Source of the DNA: an uncultured Lachnospiraceae bacterium
Lineage (GTDB): Bacteria; Bacillota; Clostridia; Lachnospirales; Lachnospiraceae
Direction of reading: 5' to 3'
NCBI GenBank assembly: GCA_944384155.1
Contig: CALWSG010000057.1
Span: forward strand, 1 to 64,000
Length of the DNA: 64,000 nucleotides
Numbering within the stretch: position 1 is the stretch's first letter; the number at the start of each line of letters is the position of its first letter. Under the pieces are notes generated by a model. That model ran no database searches and was not told where the DNA came from. It saw only the letters and a list, made by a program, of their open reading frames with translations. Shown here piece after piece: positions 1 through 9,852 of this stretch. The position numbers and the translations under genes were made by a program.

Positions 1-17
1 ATATGTAACGGAGAAAA

Positions 18-50
18 GGTGGTTATCGTTAGCCATCTTTTTCTTTTTTT
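18..50 (+). terminator. intrinsic terminator of a gene upstream of the window
   Basis: An 8-bp stem (18-25 with 30-37, including two G-U pairs) with a four-base loop is followed by a T-rich run at 38-50. It would end a plus-strand transcript arriving from outside the window. Confidence 0.7.
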
Positions 51-59
51 GTAAAATTT

Positions 60-97
60 AGCGGAGGCTGTGACTTGTGTAAGTCACAGCCTCCGCT
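60..97 (-). terminator. 15-bp stem-loop downstream of the SASP gene
   Basis: A perfect 15-bp inverted repeat (60-74 with 83-97, 8-base loop) lies 37 bases past the stop of the minus-strand spore protein gene. On the minus strand it is followed by an A/T-rich stretch with only a short T run, so it is a probable terminator or a 3' stabilising hairpin. Confidence 0.6.
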
Positions 98-134
98 GTT
101 ATGGACTATCTATTTCCCGACAGCCCCTTACTTT

Positions 135-353
135 TTAAATCTCTCTCTTTTGTGCTTCCATTGAAAGCTCCCTTTTTCTTTTATTTACCAGCCCTCCTAT
201 TTTACCCGTGTCCTTTGCGGAAAGAGATTTCCATCCGTTTTTTAAAACATCAGGTAAAAGTCCCAGTTCCTCAGCTATTTCATATTTAAGCTGCTCCTCA
301 GGTGTGATTTTGCTTAAATCTATTTTTTTATTTTTTCTTGTATTCTTACCCAT
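135..353 (-). CDS. small acid-soluble spore protein, alpha/beta type
   Basis: This 72-residue basic protein has the alpha/beta SASP pattern: a helix reading KYEIAEELG, then NGW, then a second segment with AKDTGKIGG and NKRKRE. Proteins of this family coat DNA in the dormant spore and protect it from UV and chemical damage, and are degraded by the GPR protease on germination. It has a lysine-rich N-terminal extension of about 20 residues. The start at 353 is preferred over the upstream ATG at 371 because GAGGTGG lies 9 bases before it. It is monocistronic, divergent from the GGDEF gene and ends at a strong hairpin. I saw no convincing SigG promoter. It implies a spore-forming lineage. Confidence 0.85.
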   Translation of the reverse strand: MGKNTRKNKKIDLSKITPEEQLKYEIAEELGLLPDVLKNGWKSLSAKDTGKIGGLVNKRKRELSMEAQKREI

Positions 354-510
354 ATATAAAAACCACCTCATAATTTTAAATTAACATAGGATTTATTATC
401 CTTCTCACAATGATATTTTTTCATTATTAAATAAAAATATACACTGTAAAAATAAAATGTGATATACTAACCCTATAAGTCTTGAAGCAATATGAAAAGA
501 GGAAAAGCTT

Positions 511-2181
511 ATGAAAAAAATCCCTTTATGCCTCAGGTTATTTTATCTGTTTATAATATTGTCACTGGCAATTATCTGCTATGCACAGATATTAGAAAAC
601 CGTTATATGAGGCAGAGCAGATTTACAGAATATAATAATATATCCATGCTTAATGACGGCTGGGTAAATAATGCGGGAGAGACGGTAAAAATTCCGTATA
701 AATATAATATAGAGGCAGGGGAAGATTTTTATATCACCAGGATATTGACTGAAGATATAATAAAAGAAGGCAGTGAGATGTATATTCTTTTTAGAACGGA
801 TCATACATTTGTTACGGCATATATAAATGATACAAAAGTATACAGCTTTGGGGATAAAGAAAAAATTCCCTTTGGAAAAACGCCGGGAAGCGGCTGGCAG
901 ATGATTCCCGTGTATAATGCTAATGTGGGAGATGTCATAACTATAGTTACAAATTGCCCGTATGACAAGTATTCCGGTGTTACGTCGGACATAATGGCAG
1001 GTACAAAGGCAGAGCTTATATCATATATTATGTGGAACCGCATGGGAGCAGTTATCATGACAGCCATACCATTTTTTATAGCTTTGTTTGTTATTATAAT
1101 ACTCCCGTTTTTCTTCAGAAAGTATCATGTTAAAAACTTTTTGAATATTGGCATGTCATTTGCCGTTATTGCAGTGTGGAGTTTTACCGAGACAAGGAGC
1201 TGGCAGTTGTATTTTGGCAATCCTTATACTATTCAGATAATTAGCTTTCTTACTTTTTATATGGTAGTTCCTGCCATGCTGATGGCAGTTAATGCAATGG
1301 GCTTTATAAGAAATAAAAGACTTTATGCGGCCATGATGATAACAGATATATTATTGTCTGTATTTCTGGTGATTTTACAGCTTGCAGGTGTTGCAGACTT
1401 TTTTGAAACATTATTTGCCGTGCATATATTTATGGTGATGACGGCGGTTGTGTTTGTGGCATCCTATATGAAAGGGATAAGAAGTGAGAGGGGAATATCA
1501 CTTCTTATAAGCATGACGTTATATGTAACAATAGCCATGTGTGCTTTTCTTGATTTAATTGATTTCTATGTATGGAATAAGTTTGGAAACGGATTTTTTA
1601 CAAGAATAGAGCTGATTATATTCCTTGCGTCCACAGGAGTTATTGCATCAAGGCGGGCCTTAAGTGTATACCATGAAAATGTTGAAAAGAGAGCATATGA
1701 AAAAATGGCATATACAGATAATCTTACTGATTTTAGAAACAGAAGAGGCTTTGATGAGGATGTGGACAATATAGCGAAAGACAAGAAGCCTGTAACAATA
1801 TTATATATAGATATGAATGGTCTAAAGCGTATTAATGATAACAGCGGACATTATATGGGTGACCGTGCCATAAAGGCGATGGCAGAGCAGCTAAGGGTAT
1901 TTGATGTACCTGATACGGTGTGCTACAGACTTGGAGGCGATGAGTTCTGTGTGCTAAGTTATAATATGGAGCCTGATATTATGGAGGATAGATGTATTGA
2001 GATTAATAAAATCCTAAAAACATACGGAGAAGAATTTGGAGGTTCTATGGGAATATCCTACGGTATAGTAAAATATACGGGAGAAGGAGATATGAGTATT
2101 TATAAGTGTATATCAGAGGCGGACAGGAAAATGTATATATTTAAAGATAACGTATATACACATGAGGAAAAATACAGATAG
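511..2181 (+). CDS. membrane-bound diguanylate cyclase (GGDEF)
   Basis: The 556-residue protein starts with a signal-anchor helix (about 8-27), then an extracytoplasmic region of roughly 150 residues, about seven hydrophobic helices (about 180-380) and a C-terminal GGDEF domain from about 395. The active-site motif GGDEF is intact at 475-479, so it should make cyclic di-GMP from two GTP. The layout resembles the 7TM-DISM sensor type (extracellular sensing domain plus seven helices), but that assignment is inference. An RxxD sequence (RVFD) occurs upstream of GGDEF but at non-canonical spacing, so product inhibition at the usual I-site is doubtful. It is flanked by unrelated genes and is probably monocistronic. 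Confidence 0.85.
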   Translation: MKKIPLCLRLFYLFIILSLAIICYAQILENRYMRQSRFTEYNNISMLNDGWVNNAGETVKIPYKYNIEAGEDFYITRILTEDIIKEGSEMYILFRTDHTFVTAYINDTKVYSFGDKEKIPFGKTPGSGWQMIPVYNANVGDVITIVTNCPYDKYSGVTSDIMAGTKAELISYIMWNRMGAVIMTAIPFFIALFVIIILPFFFRKYHVKNFLNIGMSFAVIAVWSFTETRSWQLYFGNPYTIQIISFLTFYMVVPAMLMAVNAMGFIRNKRLYAAMMITDILLSVFLVILQLAGVADFFETLFAVHIFMVMTAVVFVASYMKGIRSERGISLLISMTLYVTIAMCAFLDLIDFYVWNKFGNGFFTRIELIIFLASTGVIASRRALSVYHENVEKRAYEKMAYTDNLTDFRNRRGFDEDVDNIAKDKKPVTILYIDMNGLKRINDNSGHYMGDRAIKAMAEQLRVFDVPDTVCYRLGGDEFCVLSYNMEPDIMEDRCIEINKILKTYGEEFGGSMGISYGIVKYTGEGDMSIYKCISEADRKMYIFKDNVYTHEEKYR

Positions 2182-2334
2182 CATATAAATGGCAGTGGAA
2201 AATATGAAATAACAGTGAAATTTTAAGATTAAAGTTTAAAAAAGAGAAATCATATGATAAAATATTTTCAAATGAAGAAATAAAAAATGTAAATTATCCA
2301 TGAGAGGAAATGCATTTACGGAACGGAGGCAGAA

Positions 2335-2841
2335 ATGAGCAGTGCATATACAGAACAGCTTGTTAAAAAAAGCAGTACAATGGGTCAGATGACATTGAGA
2401 GCAGCAGCAATAGTGGCAGGTATAGTTATCACCTATATTCTTTTGGTGCTGGTGGGAATCGTTTCATTGGTGGCGGCCTTTGCCATAATATACGGCATAT
2501 ATTATTTATTTGTAATGACTGATATAGAATATGAATATACCCTTGTAAACGGAGAGCTTAATATAGATACGGTATATGGAAGAAATAAAAGAAAGCATTC
2601 AGGAACATACGATTTAAGAAAATGCGAGTTTATAGCATCAGCGGACAGCAGTGCTGCCGCTATGTATGGGAAAAGCAGCCAGATGAAAACCATGGATTTT
2701 ACGTCGGGAAACGGCAGTGAGGGCGTGTATCTGATGGTAACAGCTTACGGTGCGGGAAATGCAAGAATTTATTTTGAGCCTAATGAAGAGATGGTGACTG
2801 CAATGAAATCACAGGCACCGGGAAAGTTTAAAGAATATTAA
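2335..2841 (+). CDS. small two-helix membrane protein, DUF6106-like
   Basis: This 168-residue protein has two adjacent hydrophobic helices (about 22-45 and 45-62) and then a soluble C-terminal domain rich in short beta strands that should face the cytoplasm. I recognise the general type as a clostridial protein often labelled DUF6106; its function is unknown. The architecture (helical hairpin then a PH-like strand-rich domain) resembles small bacterial membrane proteins of the YcxB/PH type, which is only a suggestion. The start follows a good ribosome site (ACGGAGG). A weak promoter-like sequence lies upstream at about 2237-2265. Confidence 0.55.
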   Translation: MSSAYTEQLVKKSSTMGQMTLRAAAIVAGIVITYILLVLVGIVSLVAAFAIIYGIYYLFVMTDIEYEYTLVNGELNIDTVYGRNKRKHSGTYDLRKCEFIASADSSAAAMYGKSSQMKTMDFTSGNGSEGVYLMVTAYGAGNARIYFEPNEEMVTAMKSQAPGKFKEY

Positions 2842-2881
2842 AACTTTGTCGAAAAAAATAGTAATTTGGGTATTTAGTATA

Positions 2882-2910
2882 TTGACAGTTACGACCAAAT
2901 CATTTATAAT
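2882..2910 (+). promoter_or_regulatory. consensus housekeeping promoter of guaB
   Basis: TTGACA at 2882-2887, a 17-bp spacer and TATAAT at 2905-2910 match the sigma-A consensus perfectly. It leaves a leader of about 125 bases before guaB. Confidence 0.85.
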
Positions 2911-2973
2911 TTAGAAATTATATAATTAGACAATTAATTTGTCAAAAAGTCAGTGACGATGGTGTGCTGATTA

Positions 2974-3003
2974 TACGCGGACTTATATTACTAGGTTCGC
3001 GTA
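2974..3003 (+). promoter_or_regulatory. stem-loop in the guaB leader
   Basis: A 9-bp inverted repeat (2974-2982 with 2995-3003, one G-U pair, 12-base loop) lies midway between promoter and start codon. No U run follows, so it is not a terminator by itself. It may be a regulatory or stabilising structure; I do not recognise a known riboswitch class. Confidence 0.4.
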
Positions 3004-3032
3004 CTTAATATATTACAAAGCTTAGAAAGTGA

Positions 3033-4496
<1,464 letters not shown>

Positions 4497-4531
4497 TTTG
4501 GTCAATATTATAATTGTTTAATTAAAATGTG

Positions 4532-4570
4532 CCCCCTGCTTTAGGAAGTATTATAAGCAGGGGGATTTTT
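4532..4570 (+). terminator. intrinsic terminator of guaB
   Basis: A 10-bp GC-rich stem (CCCCCTGCTT at 4532-4541 with its complement at 4555-4564) is followed by ATTTTT. Confidence 0.9.
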
Positions 4571-4587
4571 ATAAAAAAATAAAACTA

Positions 4588-4616
4588 TTGACATATGATA
4601 AATAATGTACTAATAT
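4588..4616 (+). promoter_or_regulatory. promoter of the iscR-nifS-nifU operon
   Basis: TTGACA at 4588-4593, a 17-bp spacer and TAATAT at 4611-4616. The predicted transcription start (about 4622-4624) falls at the left edge of the inverted repeat at 4620-4654. Confidence 0.75.
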
Positions 4617-4619
4617 CAT

Positions 4620-4659
4620 ATCTGATAAGTAGGAAATAAAGCTGCTTATCAGATGTTTT
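4620..4659 (+). promoter_or_regulatory. 10-bp inverted repeat with T run at the iscR transcription start
   Basis: ATCTGATAAG (4620-4629) is repeated inverted at 4645-4654 with a 15-base gap and followed by GTTTTTT. As DNA it is placed like an operator over the start site, possibly for the Rrf2 regulator encoded next. As RNA it looks like an attenuator, although the first bases of the left arm may not be transcribed. Confidence 0.5.
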
Positions 4660-4690
4660 TTATTTACAGAAAATTACCAGGAGGATAATC

Positions 4691-5107
4691 ATGAAAATAT
4701 CTACTAAGGGAAGGTATGCATTAAGGCTAATGCTTGATTTAGCATTAAATGAAGGCAGCAGACCTGTCAGGATAAAAGAAATTTCCGAAAGGCAGGGAAT
4801 ATCTGATAAATATTTAGAGCAGATTATTTCTACTCTTGTGAAAAACAGTTTTGTAATAAGCACAAGGGGACCACAGGGCGGATACCGTCTTTCAAAAAAA
4901 CCGGATAATTATACTGTTGGAAGTATACTTAGAGCCATTGAGGGAAAACTGTGTCCTGTAGCGTGTCTTGAAACAGAGGAAAATCTCTGTGACAGAAAGG
5001 ATGAGTGTATTACACTTTTATTGTGGGAAAAGCTTGATAAGGCCATAAATGATGTGGTGGATAGTATTACACTTCAGGATTTAATAGATTGGAATAATAA
5101 GAAATGA
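4691..5107 (+). CDS. iscR: Rrf2-family transcriptional regulator, IscR-like
   Basis: This 138-residue winged-helix regulator opens with MKISTKGRYALRLMLDLA and carries the family wing sequence RGPQGGYRL. A cysteine cluster at about 93-109 (C..AC then CDRKDEC) is where IscR-type proteins bind a [2Fe-2S] cluster. Its position directly upstream of nifS and nifU makes control of Fe-S assembly the likely job, probably with autoregulation. CymR, the cysteine-metabolism member of the family, lacks such a cluster, so IscR fits better. The start follows an AGGAGG site (4680-4685). Confidence 0.88.
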   Translation: MKISTKGRYALRLMLDLALNEGSRPVRIKEISERQGISDKYLEQIISTLVKNSFVISTRGPQGGYRLSKKPDNYTVGSILRAIEGKLCPVACLETEENLCDRKDECITLLLWEKLDKAINDVVDSITLQDLIDWNNKK

Positions 5108-5116
5108 GGTAGAAGA

Positions 5117-6304
5117 ATGAGTGACAAATTTATATATCTTGATAATGCAGCTACAACAAAAACATCTCCGGAGGTATTTGAGGCAATGAAGCCTTATTTT
5201 TCAGAGCTTTATGGAAATCCCTCAAGTATATATGCCTTTGGGGGAAAGGCTAAGGCGGTCGTTGAGGAGGCAAGGGAAATAATAGCAGACTCAATCGGAG
5301 CAAAGACAAATGAAATATATTTTACCGGGGGAGGAAGCGAATCAGACAACTGGGCAATTATAGGGGCGGCAGAAGCATACAAAAGTAAGGGCAGACACAT
5401 TATTACAAGCAAAATAGAACATCATGGGGTGCTTCATACATGTAAATATCTCGAAAAGAACGGATATGAGGTAACATATCTTAATGTAGATGAGAAAGGC
5501 TTTGTAGATATAGAGGAGTTAAAAAGAGCTATACGCCCTGAAACAATATTAATTACAATAATGTATGCAAATAATGAAATAGGAACAATAGAACCTGTGG
5601 CAGAGATAGGAAGAATAGCAAAGGAACACGGAATACTGTTTCACACAGATGCAGTTCAGGCATATGGTCATATACCAATAAATGTAGATAATGAAAATAT
5701 TGATATGTTAAGTGCCAGTGCTCATAAGCTTAACGGTCCTAAGGGAATAGGATTTTTGTATATCAGAAAGGGAGTAAAAATAGGCTCTTATATCCACGGA
5801 GGAGGACAGGAGAGAAGCAGAAGAGCAGGAACACATAATGTGCCGGGAATAGTGGGATTTGGTAAGGCGGCGGAGCTTGCTTTAAGTAATATGGAGGACA
5901 GGATAAAAAAGCAGACGGAGCTAAGAGATTACTTTATTAAGCGTGTAACAGAGGAGATTAAGTATGTCAGGATAAACGGAGATTTAACAAAGCGTCTGCC
6001 AAATAATATTAACGTGTGCTTTAGGTTTATAGAGGGTGAATCTATGCTTATACTTCTTGATATGAATGGAATATGTGCATCAAGCGGCTCGGCATGTACA
6101 TCGGGTTCTCTTGACCCGTCTCATGTACTGCTGGCACTGGGTCTTCCTCATGAGATAGCGCATGGTTCCCTGAGAATTACACTGTCCCAGGAAACCGTAA
6201 AAGAGGACTTGGATTATGTGGTTGATAAGCTTAAAGAAATAGTTGACAGATTGAGAAGTATGTCACCTTTATATGAGGATTTTGTGCAGAAGGAGGAAAG
6301 GTAA
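5117..6304 (+). CDS. nifS: cysteine desulfurase (NifS/IscS type)
   Basis: This PLP enzyme removes sulfur from cysteine as a persulfide and passes it to the scaffold protein encoded next. The 395-residue protein starts with the family sequence YLDNAATTKT, has the PLP lysine in SASAHKLNGPKG (about 207), and the mobile catalytic cysteine loop SSGSACTSGS near 328-337. It lies 9 bases after iscR and its stop abuts the start codon of nifU, so the three genes are one transcript. It belongs to the NifS/IscS group rather than SufS. Confidence 0.95.
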   Translation: MSDKFIYLDNAATTKTSPEVFEAMKPYFSELYGNPSSIYAFGGKAKAVVEEAREIIADSIGAKTNEIYFTGGGSESDNWAIIGAAEAYKSKGRHIITSKIEHHGVLHTCKYLEKNGYEVTYLNVDEKGFVDIEELKRAIRPETILITIMYANNEIGTIEPVAEIGRIAKEHGILFHTDAVQAYGHIPINVDNENIDMLSASAHKLNGPKGIGFLYIRKGVKIGSYIHGGGQERSRRAGTHNVPGIVGFGKAAELALSNMEDRIKKQTELRDYFIKRVTEEIKYVRINGDLTKRLPNNINVCFRFIEGESMLILLDMNGICASSGSACTSGSLDPSHVLLALGLPHEIAHGSLRITLSQETVKEDLDYVVDKLKEIVDRLRSMSPLYEDFVQKEER

Positions 6305-6748
6305 ATGTATAGTGAAAAGGTAATGGATCATTTCTCTAATCCGAGAAATGTGGGAGAAATAGAAAATGCAAGCGGAGTAGGAACGGTAGGTAATGCAAAA
6401 TGCGGCGATATTATGAGGATATTTCTTGACATTGATGATAATCAGATAATAAAAGACGTGAAATTTAAAACATTTGGCTGTGGTGCGGCAGTGGCAACAA
6501 GCAGTATGGCAACAGAGCTTGTTAAGGGAAAGTCTGTATATGATGCACTGAAAGTGACAAATAAAGCAGTTATGGATGCACTTGACGGTCTGCCTCCCGT
6601 AAAGGTACATTGCTCTTTGCTGGCAGAGGAGGCAATACATGCAGCCTTGTGGGATTACGCAGAGAAAAACGGTATTAAAATAGAGGGGCTTGAAAAGCCT
6701 AAAAATGATATTAGTGAGGAAGAGGAAGAGGAAGAGGAGGATTATTAA
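6305..6748 (+). CDS. nifU: Fe-S cluster assembly scaffold (NifU/IscU type)
   Basis: The 147-residue scaffold on which [2Fe-2S] clusters are built. The three ligand cysteines are present: in GNAKCGD (about 38), FGCGAA (about 62) and VKVHCSLLAEEA (about 105). The start codon directly follows the nifS stop codon. An unusual C-terminal tail of eight consecutive glutamates and DY is encoded by a GAA/GAG run; its role is unknown and the run may vary in length by slippage. I see no clear terminator before the thrS promoter. Confidence 0.94.
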   Translation: MYSEKVMDHFSNPRNVGEIENASGVGTVGNAKCGDIMRIFLDIDDNQIIKDVKFKTFGCGAAVATSSMATELVKGKSVYDALKVTNKAVMDALDGLPPVKVHCSLLAEEAIHAALWDYAEKNGIKIEGLEKPKNDISEEEEEEEEDY

Positions 6749-6777
6749 AAAACCCTTTTACTTTTCACATATTTCCA

Positions 6778-6806
6778 TTGACAATAAAAAAATATTGTAT
6801 TAAACT
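6778..6806 (+). promoter_or_regulatory. promoter of thrS
   Basis: TTGACA at 6778-6783, a 17-bp spacer and TAAACT at 6801-6806, upstream of the T-box leader. Confidence 0.7.
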
Positions 6807-6824
6807 AAGTTCAAAAGTAATATA

Positions 6825-7066
6825 TTAACACTATGACGAGACGAGTAAGCTTTATAGAAGGATTACAGAGAGGAATAGGCGGTGTAAATATTCTATCCGT
6901 GTAAAGCCGAAAACTACCTCTGAGTGGCCCTAATCCGGTCCGTTGATTACGTTACAATCACAGAGTGGTAAAAGGTATATTTATATTTCGTGCCTTTTGC
7001 AAGTCAGGTGGAACCGCGGTATAATCGTCCTTACAATCATTGCATGGTTGTAAGGGCTTTTTTATT
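6825..7066 (+). promoter_or_regulatory. T-box leader, threonine-specific, with terminator
   Basis: The conserved T-box AGGTGGAACCGCG is at 7006-7018. Stem I is closed by CAGAGAGG and CCTCTG (6917-6922), and its specifier loop reads GAAA-ACT-A, giving the threonine codon ACT at 6913-6915. The terminator stem is CCTTACAA (7029-7036) with TTGTAAGG (7048-7055), followed by a T run. Uncharged tRNA-Thr should stabilise the antiterminator and turn on thrS. This explains nearly all of the 337-base gap after nifU. Confidence 0.93.
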
Positions 7067-7085
7067 TAAGAAAGGAAATGAGAAG

Positions 7086-9032
7086 ATGAAGATTACTTTA
7101 AAAGATGGTTCTGTTAAAGAATACGGAAATGCAATGTCTGTTATTGACATAGCGAAGGATATTAGCGAAGGTCTTGCAAGAGCAGCATGTGCAGGAGAAT
7201 TAAACGGAAAGACGGTTGATTTAAGAACAATAGTATCAGAAGACAGTAACCTTAATATTCTTACATTTAATGATGAGGAAGGAAAAGCAGCATACAGACA
7301 TACATGTTCACACGTCCTTGCAGAGGCAGTGAAGAGATTATATCCTCAGGCGAAGCTTGCAATAGGGCCTTCCATAGAAACAGGATTTTACTATGATTTT
7401 GAGCATGAGCCTTTTTCAAGAGACGATCTTGATAAAATAGAGGCGGAAATGAAAAAGGTTATAAAGGAAAATGCTAAGATTGAAAGATTTGAGCTTCCAA
7501 GAGAAGAAGCAATTAAATATATGGAGGAGAAAAATGAGCCTTATAAGGTGGAGCTTATAAAGGATTTACCTCAGGATGCAGTTATTTCATTTTACAGTCA
7601 GGGAGAATTTACAGACCTTTGTGCAGGACCTCATCTTATGAGTACGGGAGCCATAAAGGCATTTAAGCTTATTTCCTCCTCAGGTGCTTACTGGAGAGGA
7701 AACTCAGACAATAAAATGCTGGCAAGAATTTATGGAACTGCATACACAAAGAAAGCTGACCTTGACGCATATTTAGAGCATCTTGAGGATATTAAAAAGA
7801 GAGACCACAATAAATTAGGCAGGGAAATGGAGATATTTACAACTGTTGATGTGATAGGACAGGGACTGCCTCTTATCATGCCAAACGGTGTAATTATTAT
7901 GAATACACTTAAGCGCTGGATTGAGGACGAGGAGACAAAGAGAGGATACGTGAGGACACAGACACCTCTTATGGCAAAAAGTGATTTGTACAAGATTTCA
8001 GGACACTGGGATCATTACAAGGAAGGTATGTTTGTTCTTGGGGATGAGGAAAAAGATAAAGAGGTATTTGCTTTAAGACCTATGACTTGTCCGTTCCAGT
8101 ATTATGTATATAAAGCAAGTCAGAAAAGCTACAGGGATTTGCCTCTTCGTTACGGTGAAACTTCAACTTTGTTCAGAAATGAAGATTCAGGGGAGATGCA
8201 CGGACTTACAAGAGTGCGTCAGTTTACAATATCAGAGGGACACCTTATTGTAAGACCTGACCAGATGGTGGAAGAGTTTAAGGGATGTATTGACCTTGCA
8301 AGATACTGTCTTAAGACATTGGGAGTAGAGGAAGATGTAACGTATCACCTTTCTAAGTGGGACCCTGATAACAGAGAGAAGTATATTGGGGAGCCGGAGG
8401 TCTGGGAGCAGACAGAGCAGCATATAAGAGATGTATTAAATGAGCTTAATATACCGTTCACAGAGGACGTTGGCGAGGCAGCCTTCTATGGTCCTAAGGT
8501 AGACATAAATGCAAAGAATGTGTACGGCAAGGAAGATACCATGATTACAATTCAGTGGGATGCATTGCTGGCAGAGCAGTTTGATATGTATTATGTGGAC
8601 GAAAAGGGAGAAAAGGTAAGACCATATATTATCCACAGAACGGCTATGGGCTGCTATGAGAGAACTATAGCATGGCTTATAGAAAAATATGCAGGTTTGC
8701 TTCCTACATGGCTTTGTCCTGAGCAGGTAAGAGTTCTTCCTATATCCGAAAAATATGAAGCATATGCAAGAAAAATAGAAGCAGAGCTTAAGGATAACGG
8801 CATACGTACATCTGTTGATAGTCGTTCCGAAAAGATTGGATTTAAGATAAGAGAAGCCAGACTTAAGAGAATTCCGTATATGCTTGTGGTAGGGCAAAAG
8901 GAAGAGGAGGATAACAAGGTGTCTGTCAGAAGCCGTTTCTTAGGAGATGAGGGACAAAAAGACCTGTGGCAGTTTATAGAGGATATATGCAGGGAAATAC
9001 GTACTAAGGAGATACGTAAGATAGAAGCTTAA
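7086..9032 (+). CDS. thrS: threonyl-tRNA synthetase
   Basis: The 648-residue class II synthetase charges tRNA-Thr. It has an N-terminal TGS domain (1-60), the editing domain with HTCSHVLAEAV and later CAGPHL, the catalytic core with class II motifs (for example TCPFQYY and FRNEDSGEMHGL) and a C-terminal anticodon-binding domain with EQVRVLPIS. The start at 7086 follows AAGGAAATGAGAAG; the open frame extends 32 codons upstream but those codons lie in the T-box and terminator and are not translated. It is regulated by the T-box directly upstream. Confidence 0.97.
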   Translation: MKITLKDGSVKEYGNAMSVIDIAKDISEGLARAACAGELNGKTVDLRTIVSEDSNLNILTFNDEEGKAAYRHTCSHVLAEAVKRLYPQAKLAIGPSIETGFYYDFEHEPFSRDDLDKIEAEMKKVIKENAKIERFELPREEAIKYMEEKNEPYKVELIKDLPQDAVISFYSQGEFTDLCAGPHLMSTGAIKAFKLISSSGAYWRGNSDNKMLARIYGTAYTKKADLDAYLEHLEDIKKRDHNKLGREMEIFTTVDVIGQGLPLIMPNGVIIMNTLKRWIEDEETKRGYVRTQTPLMAKSDLYKISGHWDHYKEGMFVLGDEEKDKEVFALRPMTCPFQYYVYKASQKSYRDLPLRYGETSTLFRNEDSGEMHGLTRVRQFTISEGHLIVRPDQMVEEFKGCIDLARYCLKTLGVEEDVTYHLSKWDPDNREKYIGEPEVWEQTEQHIRDVLNELNIPFTEDVGEAAFYGPKVDINAKNVYGKEDTMITIQWDALLAEQFDMYYVDEKGEKVRPYIIHRTAMGCYERTIAWLIEKYAGLLPTWLCPEQVRVLPISEKYEAYARKIEAELKDNGIRTSVDSRSEKIGFKIREARLKRIPYMLVVGQKEEEDNKVSVRSRFLGDEGQKDLWQFIEDICREIRTKEIRKIEA

Positions 9033-9068
9033 AAAAAAGAATAAAATGGAGCCGGAATGAGGGTTAAA

Positions 9069-9641
9069 ATGGAAAAGGAAAGCTTTAAAGCCAAATGGAG
9101 CAACTACTGGTATTATTATAAATATCATACCTTATTTGGTGTGTTTGTCATTATAGTCGTTATTCTTATAGTATTTTCCTGTATGAGAAGTGATGAGCCT
9201 GTAGCATTGACTGTTGTAGATACAACTGCAATGTTAGGCAGGGAAACATCTCAGGAGCTGGTTGAAGATTTTGCAAAAAGTGTAAACATTGATACAGACA
9301 GTGTGGTTTACAGAAATTCCGCAGAATTTCCTGACGATAGTCTTACGGAACGTACCGGAGTAAGAGGACTTACTGCGAGTATTGAGTATGGAGATTTGGA
9401 GGGAGTATTTGTTGTAAGAGGAAGAGAGTATTCAGAGGAGCTTGTGGGCAATATAGAAAAGGTATTGCCGGAGGAGCTTATTGATGAACTTGGAAATGAT
9501 GTGCTGGCAGGATATCTTGAGGAAAAGGACGGAGTTATGACAGAGACAGACAATATTGCAGGAATTATAGTAAATGATGCCAAGCTGTTTAAAGAAACAT
9601 ATGGTGAGCTTGATGTTAATATAGTTCTTCAGATACCATGA
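9069..9641 (+). CDS. single-pass membrane protein of unknown function
   Basis: I do not recognise a named family. The 190-residue protein has an aromatic/basic N terminus (KAKWSNYWYYYKYH), one hydrophobic helix (about 22-42 from ATG 9069) and an acidic extracytoplasmic domain of about 140 residues with no cysteine motif. The arrangement resembles small clostridial proteins with a similar N-terminal stretch before one helix. ATG 9069 is preferred because GAGGG lies 5 bases upstream; ATG 9057 is possible. It lies 36 bases after thrS and may be co-transcribed with it. Confidence 0.55.
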   Translation: MEKESFKAKWSNYWYYYKYHTLFGVFVIIVVILIVFSCMRSDEPVALTVVDTTAMLGRETSQELVEDFAKSVNIDTDSVVYRNSAEFPDDSLTERTGVRGLTASIEYGDLEGVFVVRGREYSEELVGNIEKVLPEELIDELGNDVLAGYLEEKDGVMTETDNIAGIIVNDAKLFKETYGELDVNIVLQIP

Positions 9642-9738
9642 AACTGTAAGAATAAAGATAATGCAGCTGCATTTGTAAAGTACCTGTTTGGCATAGAATA
9701 GCGGTAGTTTGAAATTTATATATAAAAACAAATAAAAA

Positions 9739-9816
9739 ATGGCTGTCCACTAAATGAACCGCCCCACAAAAGTTAGACTTTCCGGGGTCGCATCAAATTA
9801 GTGTGCAGCCTTTTTT
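9739..9816. terminator. bidirectional terminator resembling paired IS3-family ends
   Basis: Nested inverted repeats (GGCTG 9741-9745/CAGCC 9806-9810, CACTAA 9748-9753/TTAGTG 9798-9803, and an inner CCCC/GGGG) are flanked by A/T runs on both sides. They sit between convergent genes and can end both transcripts. The inner sequence, TGAACCGCCCC then AAAAGTTAGACTT, looks like the terminal inverted repeat of IS3-family insertion sequences. Confidence 0.6.
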
Positions 9817-9852
9817 GTGTCACAAAAAAATAAAGGAACAGACCTTTGCTTT

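Noticed and set aside
101..289. 62-codon plus-strand frame
   Set aside because: It lies antisense to the spore protein gene, which has family motifs and a good ribosome site; no ribosome site here.
6990..7085. 32-codon N-terminal extension of thrS
   Set aside because: These codons lie in the T-box antiterminator and terminator; ThrRS homology begins at ATG 7086, which has a ribosome site.
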